IMG/VR virus record: IMGVR_UViG_3300031525_000014
Location: 1 to 47,661 of that record
Direction: 5' to 3' (one strand)
DNA length: 47,661 bases
Source of the DNA: a virus
The position numbers were made by a program, and so were the translations under genes. The notes below the pieces were generated by a model that saw nothing but the letters and a program-made list of their open reading frames with translations, was not told where the DNA came from and ran no database searches. Shown here in pieces: positions 25,082 through 32,848 of this stretch (positions within the stretch are counted from its first letter, which is position 1; each line of letters begins with the position of its first letter).

Positions 25082-25224
25082 CCCAACCCCAGGATCCGGC
25101 GAACATCTCGGTTTTCGACGTCGAACGTTAGGCACGTTCGACCAAGGAAGAATGTCAAGCCGCGAAACCGCTCCCGCGCGACCTGTAGCGCCGCTTCGTC
25201 CTGGTCCAGGCCGGTCGTCTTCAC
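25078..25224 (-). CDS. Small 48-residue protein (short gene)
   Basis: A GTG-started frame that follows a start-associated motif by 4 bases and overlaps the ATG of the next gene. The product is GLDQDEAALQVARERFRGL, then FFLGRTCLTFDVENRDVRRIL, a plausible folded small protein. No family recognised. Motif and coupling are the main evidence. Confidence 0.55.
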   Translation of the reverse strand: MKTTGLDQDEAALQVARERFRGLTFFLGRTCLTFDVENRDVRRILGLG

Positions 25225-25228
25225 GTCC

Positions 25229-25240
25229 GGATCCTTACCC
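25229..25240 (-). promoter_or_regulatory. Start-associated motif GGGTAAGGATCC
   Basis: Ten of the twelve bases match the consensus; 4 bases before GTG 25224. Confidence 0.5.
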
Positions 25241-25274
25241 TGGACACGGGCGATTCAGCCGAACACGCGGTCGC

Positions 25275-25955
25275 TCACGTCGAGGGCTCCGCGGGAACGC
25301 TCAGACAGACCCAAGAGGGCAGCGCCTTGAAGCGCGAGACGTCGCAGGGCTGCGCGATGCCCGGGACTGAGCCCTTGCTGGTGTACTGCCAGGCCAAGAC
25401 GTTCCCCGCCGGATCATCCCAAGCGCCCCACGGCGCGCACGGCGGTGGGTCCGACTGCGTGTACGACGGGACCCACAGCGGGTACTGCTTCAGCTCCGGG
25501 TGAGCCCCGAGGCCCATCGGGGTCGCAACCCACGCGGCCGTGTAGATGAGCGGCACGACATCGAGCGCGGTCGACACCGCGTCGAGGAAGTCCAGGAGCG
25601 TGTCGAGCGTCGGGATGCGTCCCGCGGCACCGACGGAGCGCTCCACGTCCACCATCGGGCAGAGCGTATGGCCACAGCCGTCAATGGTCGCGAGGAAGTG
25701 GGCCGCTTGGTCCCGACCCGCGCTGAAGGGGGAAAGAAAGTGATAGGCCGAGAGGGGCAAACCTGCCGCGACGACGCCCGCGGCATTCCTTGCGAACGTC
25801 TCGACGGTCGAGCCCGCGCCGGTCGCGCCTTCAGAGGCTTTTACCGCCACCCCGGCGACCTTCGGGTACAGCGAGCCCGCGACTCGGGCCCAGTCTGGAA
25901 GACCCTGCGAGGGCCCGATGTCCAACAGCGTGTAGGGTGCGTCCGGTGTCGCCAT
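25275..25955 (-). CDS. GH25 muramidase endolysin
   Basis: A 226-residue GH25-type lysozyme. Features are an N-terminal strand with the catalytic-region Asp (LLDIGPSQG), VAVKASEG at the second strand, PLSAYHFLSP, then the acidic MVDVERS (Asp-x-Glu), VPLIYTAAWV, PLWVPSY and LAWQYTSKGSVPG near the end. The enzyme cleaves peptidoglycan N-acetylmuramoyl bonds to release phage. No cell-wall-binding domain is seen. Candidate membrane genes (26960, 28518) lie within 4 kb. TTGATG and TAGTAT with an 18-base spacer form its promoter. Confidence 0.9.
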   Translation of the reverse strand: MATPDAPYTLLDIGPSQGLPDWARVAGSLYPKVAGVAVKASEGATGAGSTVETFARNAAGVVAAGLPLSAYHFLSPFSAGRDQAAHFLATIDGCGHTLCPMVDVERSVGAAGRIPTLDTLLDFLDAVSTALDVVPLIYTAAWVATPMGLGAHPELKQYPLWVPSYTQSDPPPCAPWGAWDDPAGNVLAWQYTSKGSVPGIAQPCDVSRFKALPSWVCLSVPAEPST

Positions 25956-25962
25956 GCCGGCG

Positions 25963-25968
25963 ATACTA
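25963..25968 (-). promoter_or_regulatory. -10 TAGTAT with -35 TTGATG for the endolysin
   Basis: TAGTAT is 7 bases before the ATG; TTGATG at 25987-25992 is 18 bases upstream. This is one of the best promoter pairs in the window and predicts a leaderless mRNA. Confidence 0.7.
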
Positions 25969-26274
25969 CACGCGCCGCAACGCAGGCATCAACCAAGCGG
26001 GCGGGTCGTCGCCCGCGGTCTGAACCAGCTCGAACGACACGCCGGCCTCCGAGCGGGTCACGAGCGCGCGCATGCCCCGGCCGCACGAGCCGCAGACGGC
26101 GCCCCGCTCGTACGCGGTCTCGGGGTCCGTGATTGCGTGCACGATGAAGTCCGGCTCGGCGCAGAACGGACAAGGCACGTGCACCTGGGCCTCGAAGCCG
26201 AACCCGCTGATGGTCGAGTTCCGGTGGAACTTCTCCTCGTACGCGGCAAACTCTGGGCTTTTCTCTGTCGTCAC
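25966..26274 (-). CDS. Zinc-binding hypothetical protein
   Basis: A 102-residue protein with CPFC and CGSCG pairs (about residues 35-38 and 62-66) flanking a beta region, consistent with a treble-clef or ribbon zinc fold. Function unknown. GTG start overlapping the upstream stop. Confidence 0.6.
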   Translation of the reverse strand: MTTEKSPEFAAYEEKFHRNSTISGFGFEAQVHVPCPFCAEPDFIVHAITDPETAYERGAVCGSCGRGMRALVTRSEAGVSFELVQTAGDDPPAWLMPALRRV

Positions 26275-26561
26275 TCGTCCTCCTGGTTTGTGGCGTCCTG
26301 GTCGACCACGATCTGCGTGACCCTGCGCTCCGCCGCCGACTGGACGATCTCTTGAACGAGGTCCGCGATGGGCCGGTCGTAGTCCTCAGGCGAGAGGAAC
26401 CACGTAGCCCAGTAGTCGCCAGGGTCTCGGTAACCGCCGAGGCACACCTGGAGCGCTGGGTTCCCCTCGTTGTCGATGACCATGAGCGCATGGCGCTCGC
26501 GCAGGACCTTCCGCGGGAAGGCCTCCTCGAGCTTCTGTAGGAACAGGAGAGCGTTGCGCAT
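26271..26561 (-). CDS. Hypothetical 96-residue protein
   Basis: No family recognised. It is an alpha/beta protein with HALMVIDNEGNPALQVCLGGY and YWATWFLSPEDYDRPIADLVQEIV and an acidic tail. It is first of a two-gene coupled set behind a start-associated motif. Confidence 0.55.
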   Translation of the reverse strand: MRNALLFLQKLEEAFPRKVLRERHALMVIDNEGNPALQVCLGGYRDPGDYWATWFLSPEDYDRPIADLVQEIVQSAAERRVTQIVVDQDATNQEDE

Positions 26562-26564
26562 ATC

Positions 26565-26576
26565 GGCCCCTTACCC
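26565..26576 (-). promoter_or_regulatory. Start-associated motif GGGTAAGGGGCC
   Basis: Preceded by a GC-rich CGCGGGG run and 3 bases before ATG 26561. Confidence 0.6.
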
Positions 26577-26591
26577 CCCGCGGCGCCGTCT

Positions 26592-26930
26592 TTAGAGCGC
26601 AGGGGGCCGGTCCACGGTCCGCGCCAGCTCAAAGTCGGCGTGGGCCATGAACAACTTGAACCCGTCGTGCTCATGGAACTTCGCCACTGACGCCACGACC
26701 ACGTGCGGGCTTGACCACCGGCGAAACAAACGCGCGTAGCTCAGCGCGACATCGCTCATGTCACGCAGCACCTTGCCCCACTCGACGTCTTGGGCCGCTT
26801 GGGCCCGGCCCCGCAGCCGGTCAGCGTAGTCGGTCGCGAGGCCCACGTGGGACCGCCACTGGCCCGTCGAGGCCCGGGGGGTCTTCTCGGGCTCCTCGGC
26901 CTTGTCGACACGGTCGTCCAGCTTGCTCAC
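26592..26930 (-). CDS. Hypothetical 112-residue helical protein
   Basis: Helical, with charged ends (KLDDRVDKAEEPEK) and a central region of ADRLRGRAQAAQDVEWG and VALSYARLFRRW. No family recognised. GTG start 7 bases after TATCGT. Confidence 0.55.
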   Translation of the reverse strand: MSKLDDRVDKAEEPEKTPRASTGQWRSHVGLATDYADRLRGRAQAAQDVEWGKVLRDMSDVALSYARLFRRWSSPHVVVASVAKFHEHDGFKLFMAHADFELARTVDRPPAL

Positions 26931-26937
26931 CCGGGCA

Positions 26938-26943
26938 ACGATA
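26938..26943 (-). promoter_or_regulatory. -10-like TATCGT before 26930 start
   Basis: TANNNT with a 7-base spacer to GTG. Confidence 0.45.
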
Positions 26944-26959
26944 GCAGAAGACGCCCCGG

Positions 26960-27271
26960 CTAGCCCCGCGCCTTCGCGTCGGGCGTCTCCGCGGTCGTGG
27001 TCGGTGCCGAGGGCATCGTGGTCGGGGAAGACCGGTCCGAGTCGGCTGGCGTGCCCCAGGACAGCGCCCCGCGCAGCCGTTGCACCAACAACGGGTGCTG
27101 CTCCAAGTCCTCGATGACCGCGAGCGCTATGCCGACGGGCACGTACGAGAGCTTCGCGGGCACGACAGGGCGCGGGACAACGTGCCGGTACACCGCCCAT
27201 ACCCCGCGCACGAACGCGTACCCCAGCCCGACCACCGCGAACGCCGTCTGGAGGTACTCGGGTGCCGACAT
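26960..27271 (-). CDS. Small membrane protein, holin candidate
   Basis: A 103-residue protein. One hydrophobic helix (YLQTAFAVVGLGYAFVRGVW, residues 6-26) and a weaker hydrophobic stretch (VPVGIALAVI) are followed by a Thr/Pro-rich polar tail. Its size and position about 1 kb upstream of the endolysin gene fit a holin. No family signature is visible, so this is context only. Confidence 0.55.
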   Translation of the reverse strand: MSAPEYLQTAFAVVGLGYAFVRGVWAVYRHVVPRPVVPAKLSYVPVGIALAVIEDLEQHPLLVQRLRGALSWGTPADSDRSSPTTMPSAPTTTAETPDAKARG

Positions 27272-27340
27272 CCTTGCTAGAGCATCACCCGAACCCGGCG
27301 CTACGTCGAGAGCCGATACGCCACACTGCGGTCATCCCGC

Positions 27341-28048
27341 TCACGAGGTCGTTGGAATCGGTGGTGGCGGGCCGTAGTCCCGGCGGGTCCGGGACGCGAG
27401 CGCGGGGAACCGCGCGCACTGAAGCTCGACCGCGTCGACCCAACCCGACCCGTCGAGGCGCGCGAGCCACCGAGGCACGAAGTCGTAGAAGCACTGGCTG
27501 TAATCTTGCTCGTCGAAAGCGTGGCGTCCGCCCGGGGTCTGATCCGGTTGGCCGTTGGGCTCGACGAACCCGAAGTTGCACGCGCCGTCCGCGCCCTGCT
27601 CCGACATCATAGGGTCGACGTACCAACATTTCATTGCGCCGCGGCCCCACTCGCCCGGAGCGTATCCCGCGACCTCGGCGTCGCGCAGGTCCTCGGCGCG
27701 CTCGAGGAACGCGAGCGTCCCCATGGCGTACGCGTCGGCCGCGGTCACGACCAGCTCTACTGGCTTTTGCTTCTTGGGCGCGGCCTTCCACACGGCCTGC
27801 GCCCACGCGACCGTCATCGAGGCCCACCCCTGCGCGCGGCAGAGCCGGACCTGCTCGCGGTAGCTACACGGCACCCGCATGACCCGGCCGCCCGCCTGGG
27901 GGAACGGCATCCTGAGGGCGTCGGTGGGCACGACCAACAGGACCCCGTCGGGCTCGTACGGGACCGTCACCCACGAGATCGGCTCCGCGACGCCGGCCGC
28001 GACCGCCGCGGCGAGCCCCCAGGAAGCCGGCGCGTTCGGGTTCCCCAT
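27341..28048 (-). CDS. Hypothetical 235-residue protein
   Basis: No family recognised. It has an N-terminal Ala-rich helix, then WVTVPYEPDGVLLVVPTDALRMPF, a helical middle and Cys/Trp-containing C-terminal segments. The ATG at 28048 overlaps the preceding stop (TGATG). An in-frame start 48 bases upstream is possible but would overlap the previous gene. Confidence 0.5.
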   Translation of the reverse strand: MGNPNAPASWGLAAAVAAGVAEPISWVTVPYEPDGVLLVVPTDALRMPFPQAGGRVMRVPCSYREQVRLCRAQGWASMTVAWAQAVWKAAPKKQKPVELVVTAADAYAMGTLAFLERAEDLRDAEVAGYAPGEWGRGAMKCWYVDPMMSEQGADGACNFGFVEPNGQPDQTPGGRHAFDEQDYSQCFYDFVPRWLARLDGSGWVDAVELQCARFPALASRTRRDYGPPPPIPTTS

Positions 28049-28275
28049 CACGGAAACACCGGGAAGTTTCCCAACGTCGTCGCCGTGCAGTTGCACAGCG
28101 CGGTGTATGCGGCGCGACGCGGACAGCTTGGCCCGTGTCTCAGCATCTCCTCGGCCAGCGCGCGCGAGAGCGCAACCGGGTCAGGTCGGGTCTCGCCCAC
28201 CCAGACGTACGAACTACAGTAGCAGGGTCGCATGTTGCACTTGCAGCAGAAACCGTCGTAGCTGATGTCGCTCAC
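28048..28275 (-). CDS. Cys-rich 75-residue protein
   Basis: A small protein with a Cys cluster (FCCKCNMRPCYCSSY) that could bind zinc, and a second Cys group later. Function unknown. GTG start 6 bases after TAGTCT. Confidence 0.55.
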   Translation of the reverse strand: MSDISYDGFCCKCNMRPCYCSSYVWVGETRPDPVALSRALAEEMLRHGPSCPRRAAYTALCNCTATTLGNFPVFP

Positions 28276-28281
28276 GGACCT

Positions 28282-28287
28282 AGACTA
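28282..28287 (-). promoter_or_regulatory. -10-like TAGTCT before 28275 start
   Basis: TANNNT with a 6-base spacer to GTG. Confidence 0.45.
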
Positions 28288-28302
28288 CCACGGGCCAGCC
28301 CG

Positions 28303-28518
28303 TCACGACTTCGGGTCGGTCGCGTCGCCGTGGGCTAGCACGACACCGCCGCCCAGCAGCGAGAACAGCATCTGGACATCTGCGAGCGTCAGCGTTAGTT
28401 GTCGGTTGGGCGGTGTTCCCTGGCGCGCGACCTCCAAGAGGTAGTCCGGGGCCTCGACGACAACGCTTCCGTCGCCGTTCACGGAAGCCGATAGCGCGGG
28501 GTTCGGGAGCTGGTGCAT
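28303..28518 (-). CDS. Hypothetical 71-residue protein
   Basis: A small beta/alpha protein (GSVVVEAPDYLLEVARQG, LTLTLADVQMLFSLLGGGV). ATG overlapping the previous stop. Last of a coupled set from 29164. No family recognised. Confidence 0.5.
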   Translation of the reverse strand: MHQLPNPALSASVNGDGSVVVEAPDYLLEVARQGTPPNRQLTLTLADVQMLFSLLGGGVVLAHGDATDPKS

Positions 28519-28817
28519 CAGACGGCTTTCGCGGCCGACACGAGGCCGACGCCGCCCGTAACGGCGCCGAGGATGGTCGCGACCGGGCCGAGGATCTTGG
28601 CAGCGAGCGCGAGCCACGCCTCGAAGCGCTCGAGCCCCGTCGGAACGTGCCCCGCCGCGGCCTCCTTCCACCCCTCGAGCTGAAGCTGAACCTCGCCCAG
28701 CGTCGAGACCCGGACGTCCTCCGCGGACTGCCCCGTGAGGCCCGCGAACGCGATCACACCCTGCTCGACCTCCTCCGGCGTCATCGGCTCCGCGTCGAAC
28801 GGCGTCAAGGTGGTCAC
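28518..28817 (-). CDS. Small protein with C-terminal membrane helix
   Basis: A 99-residue protein. The N-terminal about 65 residues are acidic and soluble (MTPEEVEQGVIAFAGLTGQ). The C-terminus is one long hydrophobic helix (AWLALAAKILGPVATILGAV). Its location in the lysis region makes it a second membrane-protein candidate for lysis. GTG overlaps the upstream stop. Confidence 0.55.
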   Translation of the reverse strand: MTTLTPFDAEPMTPEEVEQGVIAFAGLTGQSAEDVRVSTLGEVQLQLEGWKEAAAGHVPTGLERFEAWLALAAKILGPVATILGAVTGGVGLVSAAKAV

Positions 28818-29164
28818 TTCGATCGATCCTCGCCGGCTTGCGGCAAGACGACTGTCGTCACGACAGGCCCTTGCGCGACCCCGGGCGTGCACGGCGCGGG
28901 TAGGTCCTGGCCGCCGTCGACGCCGTTGCGTCGCAGGATGCCCTGAACCTCGGCGCGGGCAGGTCGCAGGTCGGCGCGGGCCCGGGCAACCCAGGGTGCT
29001 CCGGCGTCGCCCGGTACCTGGCCGAGGTCACACACCGCGGCGTCGATGAGCCGGCGGCTCGTGTCGAGCCCCGTGGTGTCTTGGGCGGCCAAGCCGTAGC
29101 AGCCAGCATCCACGACGCCGATCATGAACACCGCAGCGAACGCGAGACGGGACCCGGACTTCAT
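28814..29164 (-). CDS. Lipoprotein-like small protein, spanin candidate
   Basis: A 116-residue protein. Basic N-terminus, hydrophobic LAFAAVFMIGVVDAGC with Cys at a lipobox-like site, then a soluble, Pro-rich helical region. This resembles a small lysis-region lipoprotein such as an outer-membrane spanin subunit (inference). The start is ATG 29164, 6 bases after TAGGCT; a GTG two codons upstream is possible. Confidence 0.55.
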   Translation of the reverse strand: MKSGSRLAFAAVFMIGVVDAGCYGLAAQDTTGLDTSRRLIDAAVCDLGQVPGDAGAPWVARARADLRPARAEVQGILRRNGVDGGQDLPAPCTPGVAQGPVVTTVVLPQAGEDRSK

Positions 29165-29170
29165 CGCCAC

Positions 29171-29176
29171 AGCCTA
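29171..29176 (-). promoter_or_regulatory. -10-like TAGGCT before 29164 start
   Basis: TANNNT with a 6-base spacer to ATG. Confidence 0.5.
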
Positions 29177-29196
29177 CCAGGCACCACCGCGCCCCG

Positions 29197-29451
29197 CTAG
29201 CCCGCGGCGTCGCCCGAGACCGCCGCGAGATTGGCCAGGGCCGCCGCGGTCGCGGTCTGGGCCGCGGTGTAGCGCGCCTGGTCGTTCACGAGCTGCGCGG
29301 CTTGGGCCGCCGCCTGAGCGGTTACGAACGCGACCCGGTCGGCCGACGCCGCGACGTTCTGCTGCGCGACCGTAACGGCTTGGCCCGCCTGGGCCTCTGC
29401 CGTGAGGGCCGCCTGGTACTGCACCATCGCGGCGACGACTGCCTGGCTCAT
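29197..29451 (-). CDS. Ala/Gln-rich helical protein
   Basis: An 84-residue, almost entirely helical, Ala-rich protein (SQAVVAAMVQYQAALTAEAQ). No family recognised. ATG 7 bases after TACCTT. Confidence 0.55.
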   Translation of the reverse strand: MSQAVVAAMVQYQAALTAEAQAGQAVTVAQQNVAASADRVAFVTAQAAAQAAQLVNDQARYTAAQTATAAALANLAAVSGDAAG

Positions 29452-29458
29452 ACACGAC

Positions 29459-29464
29459 AAGGTA
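29459..29464 (-). promoter_or_regulatory. -10-like TACCTT before 29451 start
   Basis: TANNNT with a 7-base spacer to ATG. Confidence 0.45.
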
Positions 29465-29495
29465 CTGCACGCCCCGGCGGAACGGCAACCGCCCC

Positions 29496-29507
29496 GGGTA
29501 AGAGCCC
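29496..29507 (+). promoter_or_regulatory. Start-associated motif GGGTAAGAGCCC
   Basis: 4 bases before ATG 29512. It is shortened by one base relative to the consensus. Confidence 0.55.
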
Positions 29508-29511
29508 TTAT

Positions 29512-30027
29512 ATGACGCAGCCGAAGAACCCCGCGAAGGCTTACCAGGTCTTGTGGGAGAATAGCTTCATTGGTCCGTTCTACCGGGGACGGCGGCGCAC
29601 GCTGCTAGACCAAGGAGACTTCGTCGATGTTGATCTGCGCCCAGACCCCGCACCCCTGCTGAGCGAACTGTGCCGCCGGTTTCCGCAGACAACGCCATCG
29701 ATCGTCAACAGCAGCGCTGCCGACCCGATCCTTATCGTGTTTGAGCCGCGGGACCTACCGGTCCGCCGAGCGGCGAACCGTCTCCGCAAACCCCTGCGCG
29801 ATCTAAACGACGCCGGACACTACACGTCGTTCTTTGCGCTGGTCACGCGCGACCCCGCCGACACCCTGCTGCTCCAGGGTGCCTGGCTTCTCGACTCGCA
29901 GCTCTACTGGACCAACGAGGTTTCGAGCCCCGCGCGCCGCAGCTCCCGTGTACCCGGCTGGGACGGCGTCAAGCCCATCCTCGATCGCCTCACGGCCGCG
30001 GGTCGCGTCTTGCTCCGCTGCGACTAG
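29512..30027 (+). CDS. Hypothetical 171-residue protein
   Basis: The only plus-strand gene in a long minus-strand region. It is an alpha/beta protein with SIVNSSAADPILIVFEPRDL and FALVTRDPADTLLLQGAWLLDS. No family recognised. It converges with the terminase gene with 7 bases between the ends. Confidence 0.6.
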   Translation: MTQPKNPAKAYQVLWENSFIGPFYRGRRRTLLDQGDFVDVDLRPDPAPLLSELCRRFPQTTPSIVNSSAADPILIVFEPRDLPVRRAANRLRKPLRDLNDAGHYTSFFALVTRDPADTLLLQGAWLLDSQLYWTNEVSSPARRSSRVPGWDGVKPILDRLTAAGRVLLRCD

Positions 30028-30034
30028 TCGTTCG

Positions 30035-32848
30035 TTAGTCGGGCGAGATCACGCGCGCTCCGACGGAGCCCGCCTGGATCGCGTGTTGAATCGCGCACTG
30101 GCGCGCGAAGCACATCGCGGCGATGCGGTCGGGTGTGTGGGCCGCGGGGTCGTAGCTGAACAGGTTCGACAGCCACTCGCTGGTCTCGCGGTCGCGCTGC
30201 TTGCCGTCGTGACCCGTGGGGATGATCCACTTCTTGTTCATCATCTCGACCGCCACGGCCTCGACGACGAATTCGAGTGACGGGTTGACGCCCGAGCCGG
30301 TCCGGTAGGGCACGACCGTGATGGCGCTGCGTCGGCTTAGCATGTCCAACATGCCCAACTGCGCCCCGACGGACTCGACCATGACGATCGACCCGAAGCG
30401 CTCGGCCGCGCTCTCGACCTTCGCGATCGTGTCGGGGCTGGTCCACCGGCCCGCCTCGACCTCGAGCACCCGCCGGTCCCCGTTGGGCATGACCGCGATC
30501 GTGAAGATGCATGATAGGTCCGCCGCCGCCTTCTTGGAGAACGCCAAGTCCACGCCCGTGTAGATCCCGATGCGGTCCAGCGGACCCTCGGCGTGGTCCC
30601 CGAGGAGCCGCGCCGACTCAGCGGCAAGCTGCTGGTCGGCCCAGTCAGGGTGTCGCTCGAGCAGCTCATCGAACAGGTCCCCGGCCGAGTGACACGGGCG
30701 CAACCCCTCACCGCGCGCGCAACAAGCGTCCACCCACTCGCGCTTGAACCGCAAGCTCTCGTCGTCGCGCGCCTGGCACAACAGGGCCCGCGCGAACTCG
30801 AACGGCCCCATGTCCATGCGCTTCTGCTCGATGCGCTTCGGGGTCCACCGCTCGGGCCAGGCGACGACGCCCTGCTCGTCGTAAACCGGGAACCGGTACA
30901 ACGCGAAACCCGGCTTCTTGGAAAGCCGGTGAACGAGGTCGTCCGGGTGCCAAGCGTTACTGAGTACAACCACGCGGGCCGAGCCCGTGAGCCGGCCCAT
31001 CAGGGTCGCCTGCACCCAGTTCCATAGGTGGTCGCGCGGGGTCTGGGTCCGGGTGTTCTCCGAATCCAACACGTCGTCCAGGATCAGGTCGTCGATGCGG
31101 GCGCCGTGGATGTTGCCGAAGATGCCCGTGGCCTGGACGCTCGGGTCCTTCGCGAACACGGTCCGCTCGACCGTGAGCTGGTGCAGGTTGAACGGCATCC
31201 GGACGTCCTTGGACCGGACGAGGTTCGGGAAGACCTCGTGTAGCTCGTCGGACTGCTGAATGTACTGCCCGATGCTCCGGACGATCTTCTGGGCGAGCTG
31301 GCTCGTCTTGGTGACGATGACGACGCGGCGGTTGGGGTTGCGCCCCAGGTTCCACAGCGTCCGACCCACGGACATCTGCACGGTGTTGTGCGTGACGATG
31401 TAGTCGCGGCCCGCAACGTACGTGCAGTCCGGCGAGGCCTCCGGGTCTACCGCGATGCAGCGCATCGGCACCGTGTCGACCCGGTCGATCGCTACAACGC
31501 ACCGATACGTCACGCGCGCGCCCCGCGCCGAGACCTCGCCGGTCTCGTGCATCGCTCGCTTCCGCGGAGACCAAAAGACGGGGTCGTGACTCGTGAAGCA
31601 CACGCGCCAATTGGGCCCCATGTCCTGCCCGTTGAGCGTCGCCCGCTCCGTCGCGATGGTCGCCTTGATCCCGAGAGACCGCGCTAGCTCCAACACCGAG
31701 ACGGCCAAGCGCTGCGTCGTGCTCGAGAATTCTACCCGTGCGCCTGCCGCCGACCCGTCGGTGTCGAGTAGTCCCGCGAGCAAGTCGCGCCGCTGCTCGA
31801 CGGACCCGATGAGGTAGTCGGCCGGAACGTGCTTGTCCTCGAGCACGCCAACCTGCCGAAGCTTGTCCCGAAGACCCAACGCCCTAACGCCGCGCCGCCC
31901 GCCGCCGATCGTCACCGTTACCGCGTTCGAACCCCTCTTGTCGTACGGCCAAACGCTCACCGGCGGGAGCCCCAGAAGCTCGTGACACCGGTCGGCCACC
32001 GCGCGGTCCTCACCGTTGAACGTGACCGTAGCCTTGCCGACGGACCCGTTCCCAAGCCCGACCCCCAACACGTAAGGCGGCACCAGGTCCGCGCGCGCCG
32101 GGTCATCCACCGGCGCCGTCAGCGGGAGCCTCCAGTTGTAGAGGTCGTACCGCGACCCGTCGGCGCGTTTAGCCCCAGACCGCCGCGTCAAGCCCGCGTC
32201 GATCATTTCCTGCGTTGTCACGACGCGCCAACCGTCCTCCGAGAGTTCAGCTCGACTCGCGGCTTTGCGACGTGCCGCGCTCGCGGCCAAGCCATCGAGG
32301 AAAGCCTGCGACGGCGGCCGCTTCAGCTTACTCGGATCAGTGCGACGAGGTCGCTGTACCCGGCCGGTCTTTTCCGACGAGAGCCGGCCGACATCCGCCA
32401 AGTTGCGTGCGACCCAGCGGTGCTCGTCCGACGCCACGATCGAGGCCCCGTCGTCAAACGTGAGCCGGTAGGTGACGTGGTCTAGCTCGACGGGGCCCGC
32501 CCACGTCACGCGACACGCGCGGCCGTTGCGCCCGAAGACGACGTCGCCCGCAGCGAGGTCCCCCATGGTCCGCCAACCACCCGGCGTCGGGACCGGCGTG
32601 TCGACCGCGAGGTGCTTCCCGCTCTCAATCGCCGCAAGTATGAGTAATCGTTCATGTTTATCGAGAAGACCATGCCACGCGACGTGCTGCGGCGCGTTCG
32701 TGATGCGCTTGCCCGTCGACTCGTCGCGCAAGACGAACTGGTTGAACGCGACCGCGTTCGTCCGGGCCCGGACCGCAAGATTGCGCAGGACCTGATGGCC
32801 GACCGCGCTGTCGCGCGCGACCACGTGTTCTTCGGGCCAGTCAGCCAC
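30035..32848 (-). CDS. terL: Large terminase subunit, intein-containing precursor
   Basis: A 937-residue precursor with a 410-residue intein between Lys78 and Thr of the Walker A motif. The spliced 527-residue protein reads LLILAAIESGKTVQ at Walker A, then the Walker B site LDDLILDDVLD. The C-terminal nuclease starts at YTGVDLAFSKKAAADLSCIF and has the later acidic site in MVESVGA. It is the ATP-driven packaging motor and headful nuclease docking on the portal. The start is GTG 32848, with CGGAGG upstream and an 8-base overlap with the oxidoreductase gene. Splicing is needed for activity. Confidence 0.93.
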   Translation of the reverse strand: MADWPEEHVVARDSAVGHQVLRNLAVRARTNAVAFNQFVLRDESTGKRITNAPQHVAWHGLLDKHERLLILAAIESGKHLAVDTPVPTPGGWRTMGDLAAGDVVFGRNGRACRVTWAGPVELDHVTYRLTFDDGASIVASDEHRWVARNLADVGRLSSEKTGRVQRPRRTDPSKLKRPPSQAFLDGLAASAARRKAASRAELSEDGWRVVTTQEMIDAGLTRRSGAKRADGSRYDLYNWRLPLTAPVDDPARADLVPPYVLGVGLGNGSVGKATVTFNGEDRAVADRCHELLGLPPVSVWPYDKRGSNAVTVTIGGGRRGVRALGLRDKLRQVGVLEDKHVPADYLIGSVEQRRDLLAGLLDTDGSAAGARVEFSSTTQRLAVSVLELARSLGIKATIATERATLNGQDMGPNWRVCFTSHDPVFWSPRKRAMHETGEVSARGARVTYRCVVAIDRVDTVPMRCIAVDPEASPDCTYVAGRDYIVTHNTVQMSVGRTLWNLGRNPNRRVVIVTKTSQLAQKIVRSIGQYIQQSDELHEVFPNLVRSKDVRMPFNLHQLTVERTVFAKDPSVQATGIFGNIHGARIDDLILDDVLDSENTRTQTPRDHLWNWVQATLMGRLTGSARVVVLSNAWHPDDLVHRLSKKPGFALYRFPVYDEQGVVAWPERWTPKRIEQKRMDMGPFEFARALLCQARDDESLRFKREWVDACCARGEGLRPCHSAGDLFDELLERHPDWADQQLAAESARLLGDHAEGPLDRIGIYTGVDLAFSKKAAADLSCIFTIAVMPNGDRRVLEVEAGRWTSPDTIAKVESAAERFGSIVMVESVGAQLGMLDMLSRRSAITVVPYRTGSGVNPSLEFVVEAVAVEMMNKKWIIPTGHDGKQRDRETSEWLSNLFSYDPAAHTPDRIAAMCFARQCAIQHAIQAGSVGARVISPD
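31385..32614 (-). other. Class 3-type intein with degenerate LAGLIDADG nuclease
   Basis: A 410-residue intein from His-Leu-Ala-Val-Asp-Thr-Pro (no Cys1/Ser1) to Val-Thr-His-Asn, followed by Thr+1. The WCT marks of class 3 inteins are seen: Trp in SDEHRW (block B), Cys in MRCIAVD (block F) and Thr+1. Two LAGLIDADG-like motifs are present: YVLGVGLGNGS (about 32041-32082, Asp replaced by Asn) and LLAGLLDTDG (about 31757-31788). Self-splicing is likely; homing activity is doubtful. Confidence 0.85.
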
